From Bacillota bacterium (GTDB taxonomy: Bacteria > Bacillota > Clostridia > Acetivibrionales > DTU013): DNA of 64,000 nt. This document shows positions 24,832 through 32,652 of this stretch, in pieces. Position 1 is the first letter of the stretch. Each line of letters starts with the position of its first letter. The notes under the pieces were generated by a model. That model worked only from the letters and a program-made list of their open reading frames with translations. It was not told the origin of the DNA and searched no databases. The translations under genes and the position numbers were made by a program. The stretch spans positions 112,624 through 176,623 of the forward strand of contig JAEZYU010000109.1 in the NCBI GenBank assembly GCA_023418915.1, given 5' to 3'.

Positions 24832-25806
24832 TTATTTGTCCTTGTTGTAATTAGCAAGGGGATTGCTGTCTACAGCTGTTCTCAGCTGGTTACTGTCCAG
24901 ATGTGTATATATCTGTGTCGTGGAAATACTTTCATGACCCAGCAGTTCCTGAAGAGACCTTATATCCACATGACCGTATTTATACATCAGTGTTGCCGCA
25001 GTATGGCGCAGTTTATGAGTAGAATAGCGTTCAGGATCAAGTCCAGCTGCTCTGATATATTTTTTTACTATTTTTTGAACCGATTCCTTACTGATCCTCT
25101 GTTTACGTGCGCTCAGGAACAGAGCGTTTCTGTCCTTAACGGCATTCACAGGACGTACCTTCATATATCCATCCAAAGCCTTGATACAAGCCTGGTTCAG
25201 CGGAATGCTCCGTTCCTTGTTTCCTTTTCCTATGACTGTAAGTACAGATCCCTTTATGTTATTTAGGTTTATTCCAACAAGCTCTGATAATCGAAGCCCG
25301 CAATTCAAAAATATCGTAATTATCGCATAATCGCGCTCTGAAAACTCACCATCTATGGAGTTCAGGAGCTGTTTACTTTCTTCTACATTAAGATATCTGG
25401 GTAATCGTTTCATTATCTTTGGAGATTCCAGCTCAGCAGCAGGATTGAAGTCAATCAGTTTTGCCTTGAATGTTATATATTTAAAGAAGGATTTAAGGCT
25501 GGCGACTTTTCGTGCTCTTGCATATGAAGAATTATCCCGGTCGTTGCTTACGAAAGCCATGAAAGCATAGAGATCGCTTAATGATATCGATTTGATAAAA
25601 TCCAGGTTGAGGTCGGTAATGCTGATATCATCAAATTCAGAGCTTTTATCGATGAGATTTTTATGCAGCTTCATAAAGCGAAAGAAGACACGAAGATCAT
25701 AGAAATAAACCTGAACAGTGTTTATGGATTTTCCTTTGATAGTCTGCATGTAGCTAAGAAAATCCCGTAAAACAGGAAACATCTCAAAATCATTTATATT
25801 TTTCAT
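24832..25806 (-). CDS. Tyrosine recombinase (XerC/XerD-like)
   Basis: 324-aa site-specific recombinase. The N-terminal SAM-like DNA-binding domain is at about 8-120. The catalytic domain has all expected residues: Arg172 (NCGLRLSEL), the beta-hairpin lysine in GKGNKER, His264 and Arg267 (THKLRH), His291 (LGHE) and the nucleophile Tyr300 (TQIYTH). Its length, slightly above the usual 295-305 aa, and single-gene context leave open whether it is the housekeeping Xer enzyme or a recombinase acting on a nearby site; a perfect 15-bp inverted repeat lies 70 bp upstream (25877-25910). No integrative element genes accompany it. Confidence 0.9.
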   Translation of the reverse strand: MKNINDFEMFPVLRDFLSYMQTIKGKSINTVQVYFYDLRVFFRFMKLHKNLIDKSSEFDDISITDLNLDFIKSISLSDLYAFMAFVSNDRDNSSYARARKVASLKSFFKYITFKAKLIDFNPAAELESPKIMKRLPRYLNVEESKQLLNSIDGEFSERDYAIITIFLNCGLRLSELVGINLNNIKGSVLTVIGKGNKERSIPLNQACIKALDGYMKVRPVNAVKDRNALFLSARKQRISKESVQKIVKKYIRAAGLDPERYSTHKLRHTAATLMYKYGHVDIRSLQELLGHESISTTQIYTHLDSNQLRTAVDSNPLANYNKDK

Positions 25807-25876
25807 TTGTAAGACCTCACATTGGTTTATATATCAATATTATAACATATTGGCATATCTTTCAATAACACTCCCC

Positions 25877-25910
25877 TAAATTACACGAAATTTATATTTC
25901 GTGTAATTTA
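25877..25910. repeat. Perfect 15-bp inverted repeat with 4-bp centre upstream of the recombinase
   Basis: TAAATTACACGAAAT - TTAT - ATTTCGTGTAATTTA. It lies between the recombinase start and the yccF stop, both on the minus strand. On the minus strand no T-run follows, so it is a poor terminator for yccF; on the plus strand an A/T-rich tail follows but no gene precedes it. It may be a protein-binding site. Confidence 0.8.
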
Positions 25911-26050
25911 AATTTTAATTTTACTATATCCCCTTACAGAAGTTCGACTTAATACATTATTCAGTTATTATTTCTATGTTATGACGTCAGTTCTGCATAT
26001 AATAAGGTATATAGGCTGTGTCAGTAATCATATCAATTTTTTTGCAGAGG

Positions 26051-26419
26051 TCATGCATATCGTATCTGTGCGCCAAATGGCAATATACCGAGTTTTGAGA
26101 GTTTAAAATGCTGCATACCAAATGGTATGCCGATAATGGTAAGACAAAACAAAAGACCCAGTATAAGGTGTGTCAATGCAAACTCCCACCCGAAGAAAAT
26201 CAGCCAAAGTATATTAAATAATAGCCCTCCAACGCCAAAATGACCAAGATCGACATCCTTGCCGAATGGCCACAAGACCAGGCCTGCAATTTTGAAGCAC
26301 TGTATACCGAACGGAATCCCTATTATCGTAACACATAGTACCAGGCCTGCCACGAACCATAATACAGCCAGAATGATTCCACCAAGGAGCAGCCATATAA
26401 TATTACCAAGCGTTTTCAT
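26051..26419 (-). CDS. YccF domain-containing inner membrane protein
   Basis: 122 aa with two copies of the YccF motif (GIPFGIQCFKIAGLVLWPFG at about 35-54 and GIPFGMQHFKLSKLGILPFG at about 97-116), each after hydrophobic segments. YccF proteins are small membrane proteins of unknown function, widespread in bacteria. The start follows gggggtataggtttac. A 22-bp tandem repeat array lies directly upstream. Confidence 0.9.
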   Translation of the reverse strand: MKTLGNIIWLLLGGIILAVLWFVAGLVLCVTIIGIPFGIQCFKIAGLVLWPFGKDVDLGHFGVGGLLFNILWLIFFGWEFALTHLILGLLFCLTIIGIPFGMQHFKLSKLGILPFGAQIRYA

Positions 26420-26434
26420 GTAAACCTATACCCC

Positions 26435-26523
26435 CTGCCATTTACTTTTATCAATCCTGCCATTCACTTTTTAGTAATCCTGCCATTTACTTTTATCAAT
26501 CCTGCTATTCACTCTTGTTAAGC
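26435..26523. repeat. 22-bp tandem repeat, four units
   Basis: CCTGCCATTTACTTTTATCA then AT (26435-26456), a 23-bp variant (26457-26479), an exact copy of the first (26480-26501) and a diverged fourth unit (26502-26523). It starts 16 bp upstream of the yccF start codon. Confidence 0.85.
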
Positions 26524-26587
26524 TGCTAAGTAAACTGTTCAGATAATAATACTTCAATTTAGTATTAATGTCTGATTTAGTATTGTC

Positions 26588-26641
26588 TAATAGCGCATCA
26601 TTCAAAGTAAAATTTTCGTTTATAGAAAATGCTTCTTACTT
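26588..26641 (-). repeat. Dispersed element family B, copy 4
   Basis: On the minus strand AAGTAAGAAGCATTTTCTAT, AAACGAAAATTTTACTTTGAA, TGATGCGCTA aligns over its whole length with copy 2 (GGTAAGAAAACTTTTCTAC, AAACGAAGGGTTTTCTTTGAA, CTAAAGTGTTATA). The final TATAAT is not kept in this copy. Confidence 0.6.
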
Positions 26642-26777
26642 CATATAATTTCATATAATATGATTAGCTTTCTTTTGAGGCTTAGGAAATCCAGTCAGTT
26701 TCTCCCGGATATATGATGAACTGCTCTGTCTGGAAATCAAGTCTACTTTGACAAATGGTTCAATTCTACCTTGAAAC

Positions 26778-27557
26778 TTATAGATTAAGGGTCCATCCAT
26801 AGTCGTTATGATAAATCATATGCTTTGTCATGCCACCGTCGACAGTTATATTTTCTCCTGTAATGAAGCTGTTGTTTTCATCACACAAAAACATCGCCGT
26901 CTTTACAATATCCTTCGGATTTCCTACTCGATGGACCGGATGCTGATATTTGTCAGCAATACTGTGATTTTCTTCGAAATGATGGTCTGTATTTGCGTTC
27001 GTATCGATCCACCCCGGGCTTATACTGTTGACTCTCACTCTGCCGGACAGGCTTACCGCCAATGCGTGTGTCAGTGCTATGATCCCTCCCTTTGCGGCAG
27101 AGTAGCTTTCTGTATCGATCTGAGACATAAATGCACGTGTTGAAGCGATATTTACAATAGAGGCGTTTTCTGAAAATCGATCCAGTAACAGCTTTGTCAG
27201 TATATAAGGCGCCGTAACACCTACCCGAAGCACATAGTTGAAGTCATCAAAGCCGCATCCGGACAATATGCCCTTTTTGCTCAAACATGCATTGTTGATC
27301 AGGATATCGACCCTTCCGTAAGTTTTTTTTACAGTATCGACAAAAGAGACAAGCACATCCTCTTCTGCAATATCACCATGAAAAAACAGGCAGTCTCCGC
27401 CGGCTGAAAGGATAGTATCAAGAGCCTTCTCCCCTCCTACCCTGTCAGCATCAATAAAAGCTGTCCTTGCTCCCGCCTTGGCAAATTCATTGATCAGGCA
27501 AAGCCCGATACCGTTTGCTCCGCCGGTAACGACACATACCTTATCTTTAAAATCCAT
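26778..27557 (-). CDS. SDR family NAD(P)-dependent oxidoreductase
   Basis: 259-aa classical short-chain dehydrogenase. It has the cofactor motif TGGANGIG (9-16), acidic residue at the end of beta-2 (FIDADR, suggesting NAD preference), NNACLS, catalytic serine in NIASTRAF, the YxxxK pair in SYSAAK, and the C-terminal GENITVDGGMTKHM. The substrate cannot be predicted. Upstream lies the small promoter-terminator unit at 27717-27890. Confidence 0.92.
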   Translation of the reverse strand: MDFKDKVCVVTGGANGIGLCLINEFAKAGARTAFIDADRVGGEKALDTILSAGGDCLFFHGDIAEEDVLVSFVDTVKKTYGRVDILINNACLSKKGILSGCGFDDFNYVLRVGVTAPYILTKLLLDRFSENASIVNIASTRAFMSQIDTESYSAAKGGIIALTHALAVSLSGRVRVNSISPGWIDTNANTDHHFEENHSIADKYQHPVHRVGNPKDIVKTAMFLCDENNSFITGENITVDGGMTKHMIYHNDYGWTLNL

Positions 27558-27716
27558 AATAATACCTTTAAATCCTTTCTGTAAGTAGCTATGATGCTCA
27601 ATGCGGTATGTTATTATGAGAACCAGTCACTAACAATATATATTTCTTTTGTGCGGAATGCAAGAAGTAAATGTGGCACAAATACTGCGTGCAAATACTG
27701 CGTGCAAAATAATAGA

Positions 27717-27748
27717 GGGTCCGCCAGGCTTGTTAGGCCGGCAGACCC
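27717..27748 (-). terminator. Strong rho-independent terminator of the small transcript
   Basis: On the minus strand GGGTCTGCCGGCC and GCCTGGCGGACCC form a 13-bp stem (two G-U pairs) with loop TAACAA, followed by TCTATTATTTT. It lies 160 nt before the SDR gene and could be an attenuator for it or the end of an independent RNA. Confidence 0.85.
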
Positions 27749-27759
27749 CTTTGCGGCCA

Positions 27760-27792
27760 TCAGTCGATGGCCACCTCCATTTCAATCTTCAA
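27760..27792 (-). CDS. Candidate 10-codon leader peptide
   Basis: A TTG-initiated frame encoding (M)KIEMEVAID, preceded at 9-nt spacing by a near-perfect aaaggagtgatc ribosome-binding site (27798-27809). The stop codon lies inside a hairpin (GGCCATC/GATGGCC, 27752-27773) that directly precedes the terminator. A consensus promoter lies just upstream (27862-27890). The strength of the site for such a short frame suggests it is translated as a leader; no homologue is recognised. Confidence 0.45.
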   Translation of the reverse strand: MKIEMEVAID

Positions 27793-27861
27793 CTAAGATC
27801 ACTCCTTTCATCAAAGAGTCGGCTCCGGAAGCCGCAAGTACAAGATATCCCGTACAATTTG

Positions 27862-27890
27862 ATTATATGCGCAGTGGATGCCTATTACAA
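27862..27890 (-). promoter_or_regulatory. Promoter of the small leader/sRNA transcript
   Basis: On the minus strand TTGTAA (27885-27890) and TATAAT (27862-27867) with 17-bp spacing. The predicted RNA would run from about 27855 to about 27706, roughly 150 nt. Confidence 0.65.
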
Positions 27891-27955
27891 TATAATGATC
27901 GACTATAAAAATACTTTATTTTTTTGCCGCTTGCAATACACTTGTCGAGTTTCGT

Positions 27956-29806
27956 TCACAGCATCTTATGCAATGCGTTTATTTCATTCTTAACCTCACT
28001 TACTCTGGCAGAAAGATTTCTGCCAGCAAGACACATATAGCTGCATAATCCACAGCTTATGCATAACTCTGGGCTGAATTTCTCAGCTTGCTTATAGTCT
28101 CCCCTGTCAGCCATGTCTGCGATCCTGTTTACAAGGAGTCCCTGCGGGCATACGGATACACAGGCACCGCACTTCGAACACAACGGTGATTCTTTATACC
28201 TAGGCATTTCAGCTGCAGCAATCAAATTTGTATCCCTTCCGATTATATCCGTATCCTCAGCCATTCTGGCTTGCATAATTCCTCCTCCGGTGAATACAGA
28301 GCCCTTATCCGGGTATACCTTTTGTATAGCTTCCATTACGGGATACCCTGTATTGACTTTGGCAACCGCTGCATTTCCCGTCCTCAGGTCTGAAATGGTT
28401 ATATATTTCATATCTGCCTTTTTATTAAAACGTACTGCTTCATATACAGAAAGCACTGTCTGGACATTAAGAACAAGTATTCCAAGCTTAGCCGGTATAA
28501 AGCCTACAGGTACGTTCTTTTTAAGAATGCTTCTGATCAGGAGCTTCTCATACCCTGCTGGATAATGATCCTTAACTCTAAAGGTGGAGACACCCTCCGG
28601 CAGCGGGAGATCATATTTGCCGTTTACTGCAATTATGACCTTTGAAAAACTGATGCATCGCACTATCAACTCTATGCCCTGTGAAATATCGTCATACCTG
28701 TTGAGCAGCAGCCATTTATCGTGAATCAGGCCAGGATCGCATTCCGCAGCATTTATTATGAAGTATTTATTTTTGACATTTGAATCCATTACTGTCCTGA
28801 GTTTTTTATCTGTTGGAAACGCTGCTCCTCCAAGGCCAAAAACTCCGTTTTCTCGTATTCTTTCAATAATGAGATCAGTATCTTCAGTCGATATAATTTC
28901 ATCTTTTTTGTCAGAGCTGTCAGAAGCGGTTGCTTTGGTCTTCTCATATATTGATTTGGACTTCTCGCTTTTAGTTATTGTCATATCTATAATATTATTT
29001 CTTGCATCTATATTCCCGGAGTATGGATTCTTCAATATACCGGCCGCAAGAATCTTCTTTTTCCTGGGATTACTGCTGTATTTGTCGATTAAATATGATG
29101 TTGCGTTAAGGCTCATGATAACAGCCGGCATTATAATAAAAGGATTTGATGTCAGCATCGGTACAAATGCACACAGAAAGCCTCCTGCAAGGCCTGCAGT
29201 CTTCAGAGGCGTCACAGTGACAGGATCTGTTAGTACGATGCATCCAAAAAAAATACTGCTGGTGATCATTATATCGTTGTATACAAACTCCCCGGTAAGA
29301 ACGGTAAGCAACGCACCTGCAAAAAATCCCAATGAGACATACGGCCTGAATAACACAAAGGGTAATGAGAGCAATAAGGCAGGTATCAATAGATATGTCG
29401 GTGCTAATGTATAATCTGCACCGGTAAAAATAAGGCGAATGATAAAATAGCCAAGGATAGCCGGGTTCAACGGGTTTTTCCCTGTTCCTCCCCACAGCTG
29501 CTTGCCTGGAATTATTGCTGCAAAAACACCGAGTAGTTTGCCCCACAACGGTATCTCTGGTGTAAGTACATGAATTATTGCAGCAGTAACTGCAGCCGAA
29601 ACAGAACAAATCATCCTCTTATGTCTTGCAAAGCTAAAGGCTTCATCCAGAAAAAGCGATAAAGCCAAAACAACTGCAAAAACAAGTATGTCTGCCGGCT
29701 TTTGCAGCCACTGCGGAAACATATAAAGCAGCAGAACAATAAACAGTCCGGCCATTATATGCTCATTGGACCACTTGTTATGTATCAGAGGATAAGCTCT
29801 CATCAT
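27956..29806 (-). CDS. Fused RnfD-like membrane / RnfC-like ferredoxin-type protein
   Basis: 616 aa from an ATG overlapping the stop of the upstream CoA-binding gene (ATGA overlap), so it is translationally coupled; the frame upstream of this only overlaps that gene. Residues about 1-240 form a polytopic NqrB/RnfD-type domain (GKQLWGGTGKNPLNPAILG, LTDPVTVTPL). After a charged Ser/Lys-rich linker, residues about 285-616 resemble RnfC: GVFGLGGAAFPTDKK (NADH/FMN-binding loop), AAECDPGLIHD, and two 4Fe-4S motifs, CSKCGACVSVCP and CISCGLCSYMC. RnfD and RnfC are normally separate subunits of the ion-pumping ferredoxin:NAD oxidoreductase. Here no rnfA, B, E or G is present, and the DxxSGAT-like covalent FMN site expected after the NPxNPA motif in RnfD is not seen. 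It may be a reduced membrane electron-transfer protein. Confidence 0.85.
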   Translation of the reverse strand: MMRAYPLIHNKWSNEHIMAGLFIVLLLYMFPQWLQKPADILVFAVVLALSLFLDEAFSFARHKRMICSVSAAVTAAIIHVLTPEIPLWGKLLGVFAAIIPGKQLWGGTGKNPLNPAILGYFIIRLIFTGADYTLAPTYLLIPALLLSLPFVLFRPYVSLGFFAGALLTVLTGEFVYNDIMITSSIFFGCIVLTDPVTVTPLKTAGLAGGFLCAFVPMLTSNPFIIMPAVIMSLNATSYLIDKYSSNPRKKKILAAGILKNPYSGNIDARNNIIDMTITKSEKSKSIYEKTKATASDSSDKKDEIISTEDTDLIIERIRENGVFGLGGAAFPTDKKLRTVMDSNVKNKYFIINAAECDPGLIHDKWLLLNRYDDISQGIELIVRCISFSKVIIAVNGKYDLPLPEGVSTFRVKDHYPAGYEKLLIRSILKKNVPVGFIPAKLGILVLNVQTVLSVYEAVRFNKKADMKYITISDLRTGNAAVAKVNTGYPVMEAIQKVYPDKGSVFTGGGIMQARMAEDTDIIGRDTNLIAAAEMPRYKESPLCSKCGACVSVCPQGLLVNRIADMADRGDYKQAEKFSPELCISCGLCSYMCLAGRNLSARVSEVKNEINALHKML

Positions 29807-30228
29807 TTGACTCCCGCAAAGAAGCCATGAAGCCTGTGCAGACCTTTGCCAAAAAGCATCATGGGACATGCTACCGCAGTTTCGATACCTGCTTGAGCAC
29901 ATTCATCAAGAAGCTTTTGATCTGAAGTCTTGCCTCGATGGAACAATATTTTGCGGATACCGTTGTTTTTCAGTTGTTCAACAGCCTTTTCTGCATTCTC
30001 TCTGTTTAATAGGATATATGCAGTCTTTGGAGCTGAAGGAAGCTCACTGATATCTTTGTATACCTTGACATCAAATTTCCCTTTTTCTTTATGATTTACG
30101 GGAAATACTTTCAAGCCGGCATCAGTGAATGCTTTGTAGATCATACTGCTGAATTGTGGTGTACGGCTGGAATAGCCCATAAATATTATCTCTTTTTCCG
30201 TAAAAAAGCCCTTGGTCAGTTTATTCAT
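29803..30228 (-). CDS. CoA-binding domain protein (YccU/YneT-like)
   Basis: 141-aa Rossmann-type CoA-binding domain: MGYSSRTPQFSSMIYKAFTD, GLKVFPVNHKEKG, and the terminal segments ILFHRGKTSDQKLLDEC and GIETAVACPMMLFGKG. Such stand-alone domains bind CoA or nucleotides; the role is unknown. Its stop overlaps the start of the RnfD-RnfC fusion, which points to a shared function. The start follows ttggagttgtgat. Confidence 0.85.
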   Translation of the reverse strand: MNKLTKGFFTEKEIIFMGYSSRTPQFSSMIYKAFTDAGLKVFPVNHKEKGKFDVKVYKDISELPSAPKTAYILLNRENAEKAVEQLKNNGIRKILFHRGKTSDQKLLDECAQAGIETAVACPMMLFGKGLHRLHGFFAGVK

Positions 30229-30304
30229 ATCACAACTCCAATCTACATACTTAAATGTATTTGTTCATTGTAATAATATACGGAAAAATACGCTGTTTGT
30301 CTAC

Positions 30305-31258
30305 CTATACTTTCAGAAGCACAATAATAATAGAAGTAAGACTCATGCATACATTAATAAGACAAAGAAACATTACAGCCTGCTTTGGATTCATGCCTGC
30401 AGACAGGAGCCTGTAATGAGCCTGGCTTCTGTCTGCTTTGTAAACAGGCTTGCCGTCCATGAATCTCTTAATGACGACGAAAAGGTTATCAAATATAGGC
30501 ACACCCATTGCCAGGATCGGAACGAACATGGATAATACAGTAGCTTGCTTAAATGCTCCGTCCAATGCGATTATCCCAAGGATATAACCCATGAAGCCGG
30601 CGCCTGCATCGCCCATATATATCCTGGCTGGCGGCTTATTGTATTTTAGGTAGCCAATTGCCACACCTACAAGTATTACTGCCATCAATGCAGACTTGGA
30701 CTGACCCTTTGCAAGTGCAGCCACAAACAAAGTCATGGCTGATATAGTCGAAAGACTCCCCGCCAGACCATCGAGTCCGTCAGAAAAATTGATAACCGTT
30801 ATAACGCCAAATATCCATGTAACAGTCAGTATAAACTGAAGCCATGGCGGCAGTGTCACAGTTTTGGAAAGATCGAACGGATTTGTAAAGCCCGTGAAAA
30901 CTATTCCTGAAAAATATGCAATAACCCCCGCCAGTGTCTGAACGATGAATTTTGGAAATGCCGGGAAATCAAGACCATGCGTTTTATACCAATCATCTAT
31001 TATGCCAATGCCCAGAACCAGTACTGAACCTGCCAATATCCCCAAATTTCGTTTGCTGAAACCTTCTGTGAGCAGTATGAAAGCTGTCATGAAGGCTGCA
31101 AATATACCGATACTGGCTAAATGCGGCACCGGCTCCTTATGTATCTTTCTTTCAGTCGGCCTGTCTACGAATCCTATCCTGACAGCCAGCTTCCTAAGCG
31201 GAGGTATGGATATATTCACAATTATATAAGCTATAATAAAAGCTATGAGATAATTCAA
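30305..31258 (-). CDS. tagO: Undecaprenyl-phosphate N-acetylhexosamine-1-P transferase (TagO/WecA/MraY family)
   Basis: 317-aa multi-pass membrane enzyme that starts a lipid-linked polymer by moving a sugar-1-phosphate onto undecaprenyl phosphate at the inner membrane face. Motifs: GIIDDW, the catalytic NFSDGLDGLAG, IYMGDAGAGFMG and a cytoplasmic loop with KADRSQAHYRL. The last corresponds to the HIHH motif of the family but keeps only one histidine. Start is TTG (31256-31258). It is likely to serve wall teichoic acid or another secondary polymer, which would fit the LCP ligase at 23384. Confidence 0.88.
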   Translation of the reverse strand: MNYLIAFIIAYIIVNISIPPLRKLAVRIGFVDRPTERKIHKEPVPHLASIGIFAAFMTAFILLTEGFSKRNLGILAGSVLVLGIGIIDDWYKTHGLDFPAFPKFIVQTLAGVIAYFSGIVFTGFTNPFDLSKTVTLPPWLQFILTVTWIFGVITVINFSDGLDGLAGSLSTISAMTLFVAALAKGQSKSALMAVILVGVAIGYLKYNKPPARIYMGDAGAGFMGYILGIIALDGAFKQATVLSMFVPILAMGVPIFDNLFVVIKRFMDGKPVYKADRSQAHYRLLSAGMNPKQAVMFLCLINVCMSLTSIIIVLLKV

Positions 31259-31390
31259 GTATACTCACTATCCTTCTCAGAACCAATTTTCTGAAATCTT
31301 TTGTACAGCCAATATTGTATCATACAATTTGGTTTTCTTTACATTAAAAAATTATGTCAAATAGTTTACAATTTGGCATATAGAAGGCTT

Positions 31391-31445
31391 TGGGACGCAC
31401 CTTCACAGAACCGCCTCCGCAGAGCATATGTAAGGATGTGTCCCA
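31391..31445. other. Long imperfect hairpin between gntR and tagO
   Basis: TGGGACGCACCTT (31391-31403) pairs with AAGGATGTGTCCCA (31432-31445) with a bulge and one mismatch; the loop contains a smaller GC-rich hairpin. On the minus strand it lies 30 nt after the GntR stop. No T-run follows, so it may be a regulatory RNA structure in the tagO leader or a weak terminator. Confidence 0.5.
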
Positions 31446-31476
31446 TAAAGGGTGTATCCACTAAATGTGTCATGTC

Positions 31477-32217
31477 CTATTTGTTGTTTTCAAAATAAAG
31501 CATGCATTTGTCAGCTCGATATTTAGCAGTGATTACCTCTACCGGCTGACCGCTTTTTGAATATAGGATATTTTGTATCTTTATGACAGGAAGCCCTGTT
31601 TGCACCTGAAGGTACTGTGCGTCGGTCTGATCAGTAAATACTATTTCCAGTGAGCTCTTAGTCCTTACGGGAAGCAGCGGGTATTTCCCTCTTAGAATGT
31701 CGTATGAAGGCTTTTTATCCTTAATATCCTCTATAAGGTCTGGGAAAAGCGCAAGTGGTATATAAGAAGTATTATATGAAAGAACATTGTTTTTTTCTGC
31801 GGTAATGTATTTTATCTCAGCAAACTCAGTATTTCCTGATTGTCCCTGAGTGCCGAATATATTCTTTAAAAACATCGCATCATTCAGGTTGACAGAACGT
31901 AATGACAGTATGTCATGCTGACCTGGTTCCTGACTATCAAGAATGGAGTCAGTGAAGCCTGAGTAATTCTTTATGTCTACCTTTGATTTTGATTTTGTTA
32001 CAAAGGTGCCCTTTCCCTTTTCCTTATATAAATATCCATTGTTAGTAAGCTCGCTGATTGCCTGCCTGACTGTCGGCCTGCTTATATCGTATTGTTCACA
32101 AAGCTCCTGTTCGGAAGGGATCCTCGATTCTCCCTGATATTCTCCTGACTCTATTTTCCTTATGATTAGCTGTTTTAGCTGAGAATATAAAGGAACATTA
32201 CTGTACTTGTTTATCAC
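31477..32217 (-). CDS. GntR family regulator with UTRA-type effector domain
   Basis: 246 aa from a GTG at 32217 preceded by ggaggg; earlier in-frame codons have no site. Winged-helix domain at about 1-68 (YSQLKQLIIRKIESGEYQ, SRPTVRQAISELTNNGYLY) and a UTRA-like ligand domain at about 85-240, ending AKYRADKCMLYF. HutC-subfamily regulators often respond to sugar phosphates or amino-acid derivatives. No obvious transport or catabolic partner is adjacent, so the target is unknown. Confidence 0.9.
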   Translation of the reverse strand: MINKYSNVPLYSQLKQLIIRKIESGEYQGESRIPSEQELCEQYDISRPTVRQAISELTNNGYLYKEKGKGTFVTKSKSKVDIKNYSGFTDSILDSQEPGQHDILSLRSVNLNDAMFLKNIFGTQGQSGNTEFAEIKYITAEKNNVLSYNTSYIPLALFPDLIEDIKDKKPSYDILRGKYPLLPVRTKSSLEIVFTDQTDAQYLQVQTGLPVIKIQNILYSKSGQPVEVITAKYRADKCMLYFENNK

Positions 32218-32400
32218 GAGATTTCCCTCCATGTTTCGTAAGCATAGCAACACATAATTACATCATTACTAATTCTATACGATTTTTTTACTCAATTCAA
32301 CAAAAAACTGAATAATTTTCCTGCTAATTTTTTAGTATTTTTACCAAAGGAGATAATTACGGTAACTTGATAGGTTTATATTGCCTGGCTATATATTAGA

Positions 32401-32511
32401 AAAAAAGTGCGAGATTGGAAAAATCCCGCCAGATACTTATAAATATGAGATTTTTTCGTACAGGTTATTCATTAATAACTGTACATGGTACCACCCAAAA
32501 GGATGTATCAC
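32401..32511 (-). ncRNA. Candidate small RNA or leader with T-box-like motif
   Basis: A promoter on the minus strand (TTGCAT at 32541-32546, 17 bp, TATAAT at 32518-32523) predicts a start near 32511. The RNA then contains GGGTGATACATCC, the motif GGGTGGTACC, a strong hairpin GTACAGTTATT/AATAACCTGTAC (about 32460-32486) and ends in a terminator (GCGGGAT/ATCTCGC, 32409-32429, then seven T). GGGTGGTACC is the T-box antiterminator core, but no stem I or specifier region is present upstream, so this is not a normal T-box. It could be a stand-alone sRNA or an attenuated leader for gntR. Confidence 0.5.
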
Positions 32512-32600
32512 CCTAAAATTATAGTATTGTTTAGTATATAATGCAAGTTTTTCATATGAAGCATTTGTCAACAATGTTTGGAAGTATTTTTGCTGCTTGT

Positions 32601-32626
32601 TATTACGCGCCTATCGCCTCGTTATA
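32601..32626 (-). repeat. Fragment of dispersed element family A (copy 5)
   Basis: Minus-strand TATAACGAGGCGATAGGCGC then GTAATA retains AACGAGGCGATA from the element core but lacks the ATGTCCCC part and the hairpin. Confidence 0.4.
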
Positions 32627-32652
32627 TTACTGAATATGTGGCTGGTCTACAC

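Larger units (their letters stand above)
26420..26777. other. 358-bp intergenic region with 22-bp repeats and element B
   Basis: Upstream of yccF and downstream of the SDR gene, both on the minus strand. It contains the 22-bp array (26435-26523), a short duplication (ATTTAGTATTAATGTCTG / ATTTAGTATTGTCTAATA, about 26558-26593) and element B copy 4. No gene is seen. Confidence 0.65.
27558..27955. other. 398-bp region holding a small minus-strand transcription unit
   Basis: Between the Rnf-like gene and the SDR gene, both on the minus strand. It contains a promoter, a short leader ORF and a terminator (described separately), and after the terminator two 13-bp direct repeats GCAAATACTGCGT (about 27680-27706). 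No longer gene is seen. Confidence 0.6.
32218..32652. other. 435-bp region with a candidate small RNA and element A fragment
   Basis: Between the aminotransferase and gntR genes, both on the minus strand. It contains a promoter-to-terminator unit (32401-32546) and a 26-bp fragment of element A (32601-32626). The remaining 180 bp before gntR are AT-rich with no recognised feature. Confidence 0.6.

Noticed and set aside
32401..32546. Functional T-box riboswitch
   Set aside because: GGGTGGTACC is present but only about 25 nt of transcript precede it, so there is no specifier loop.
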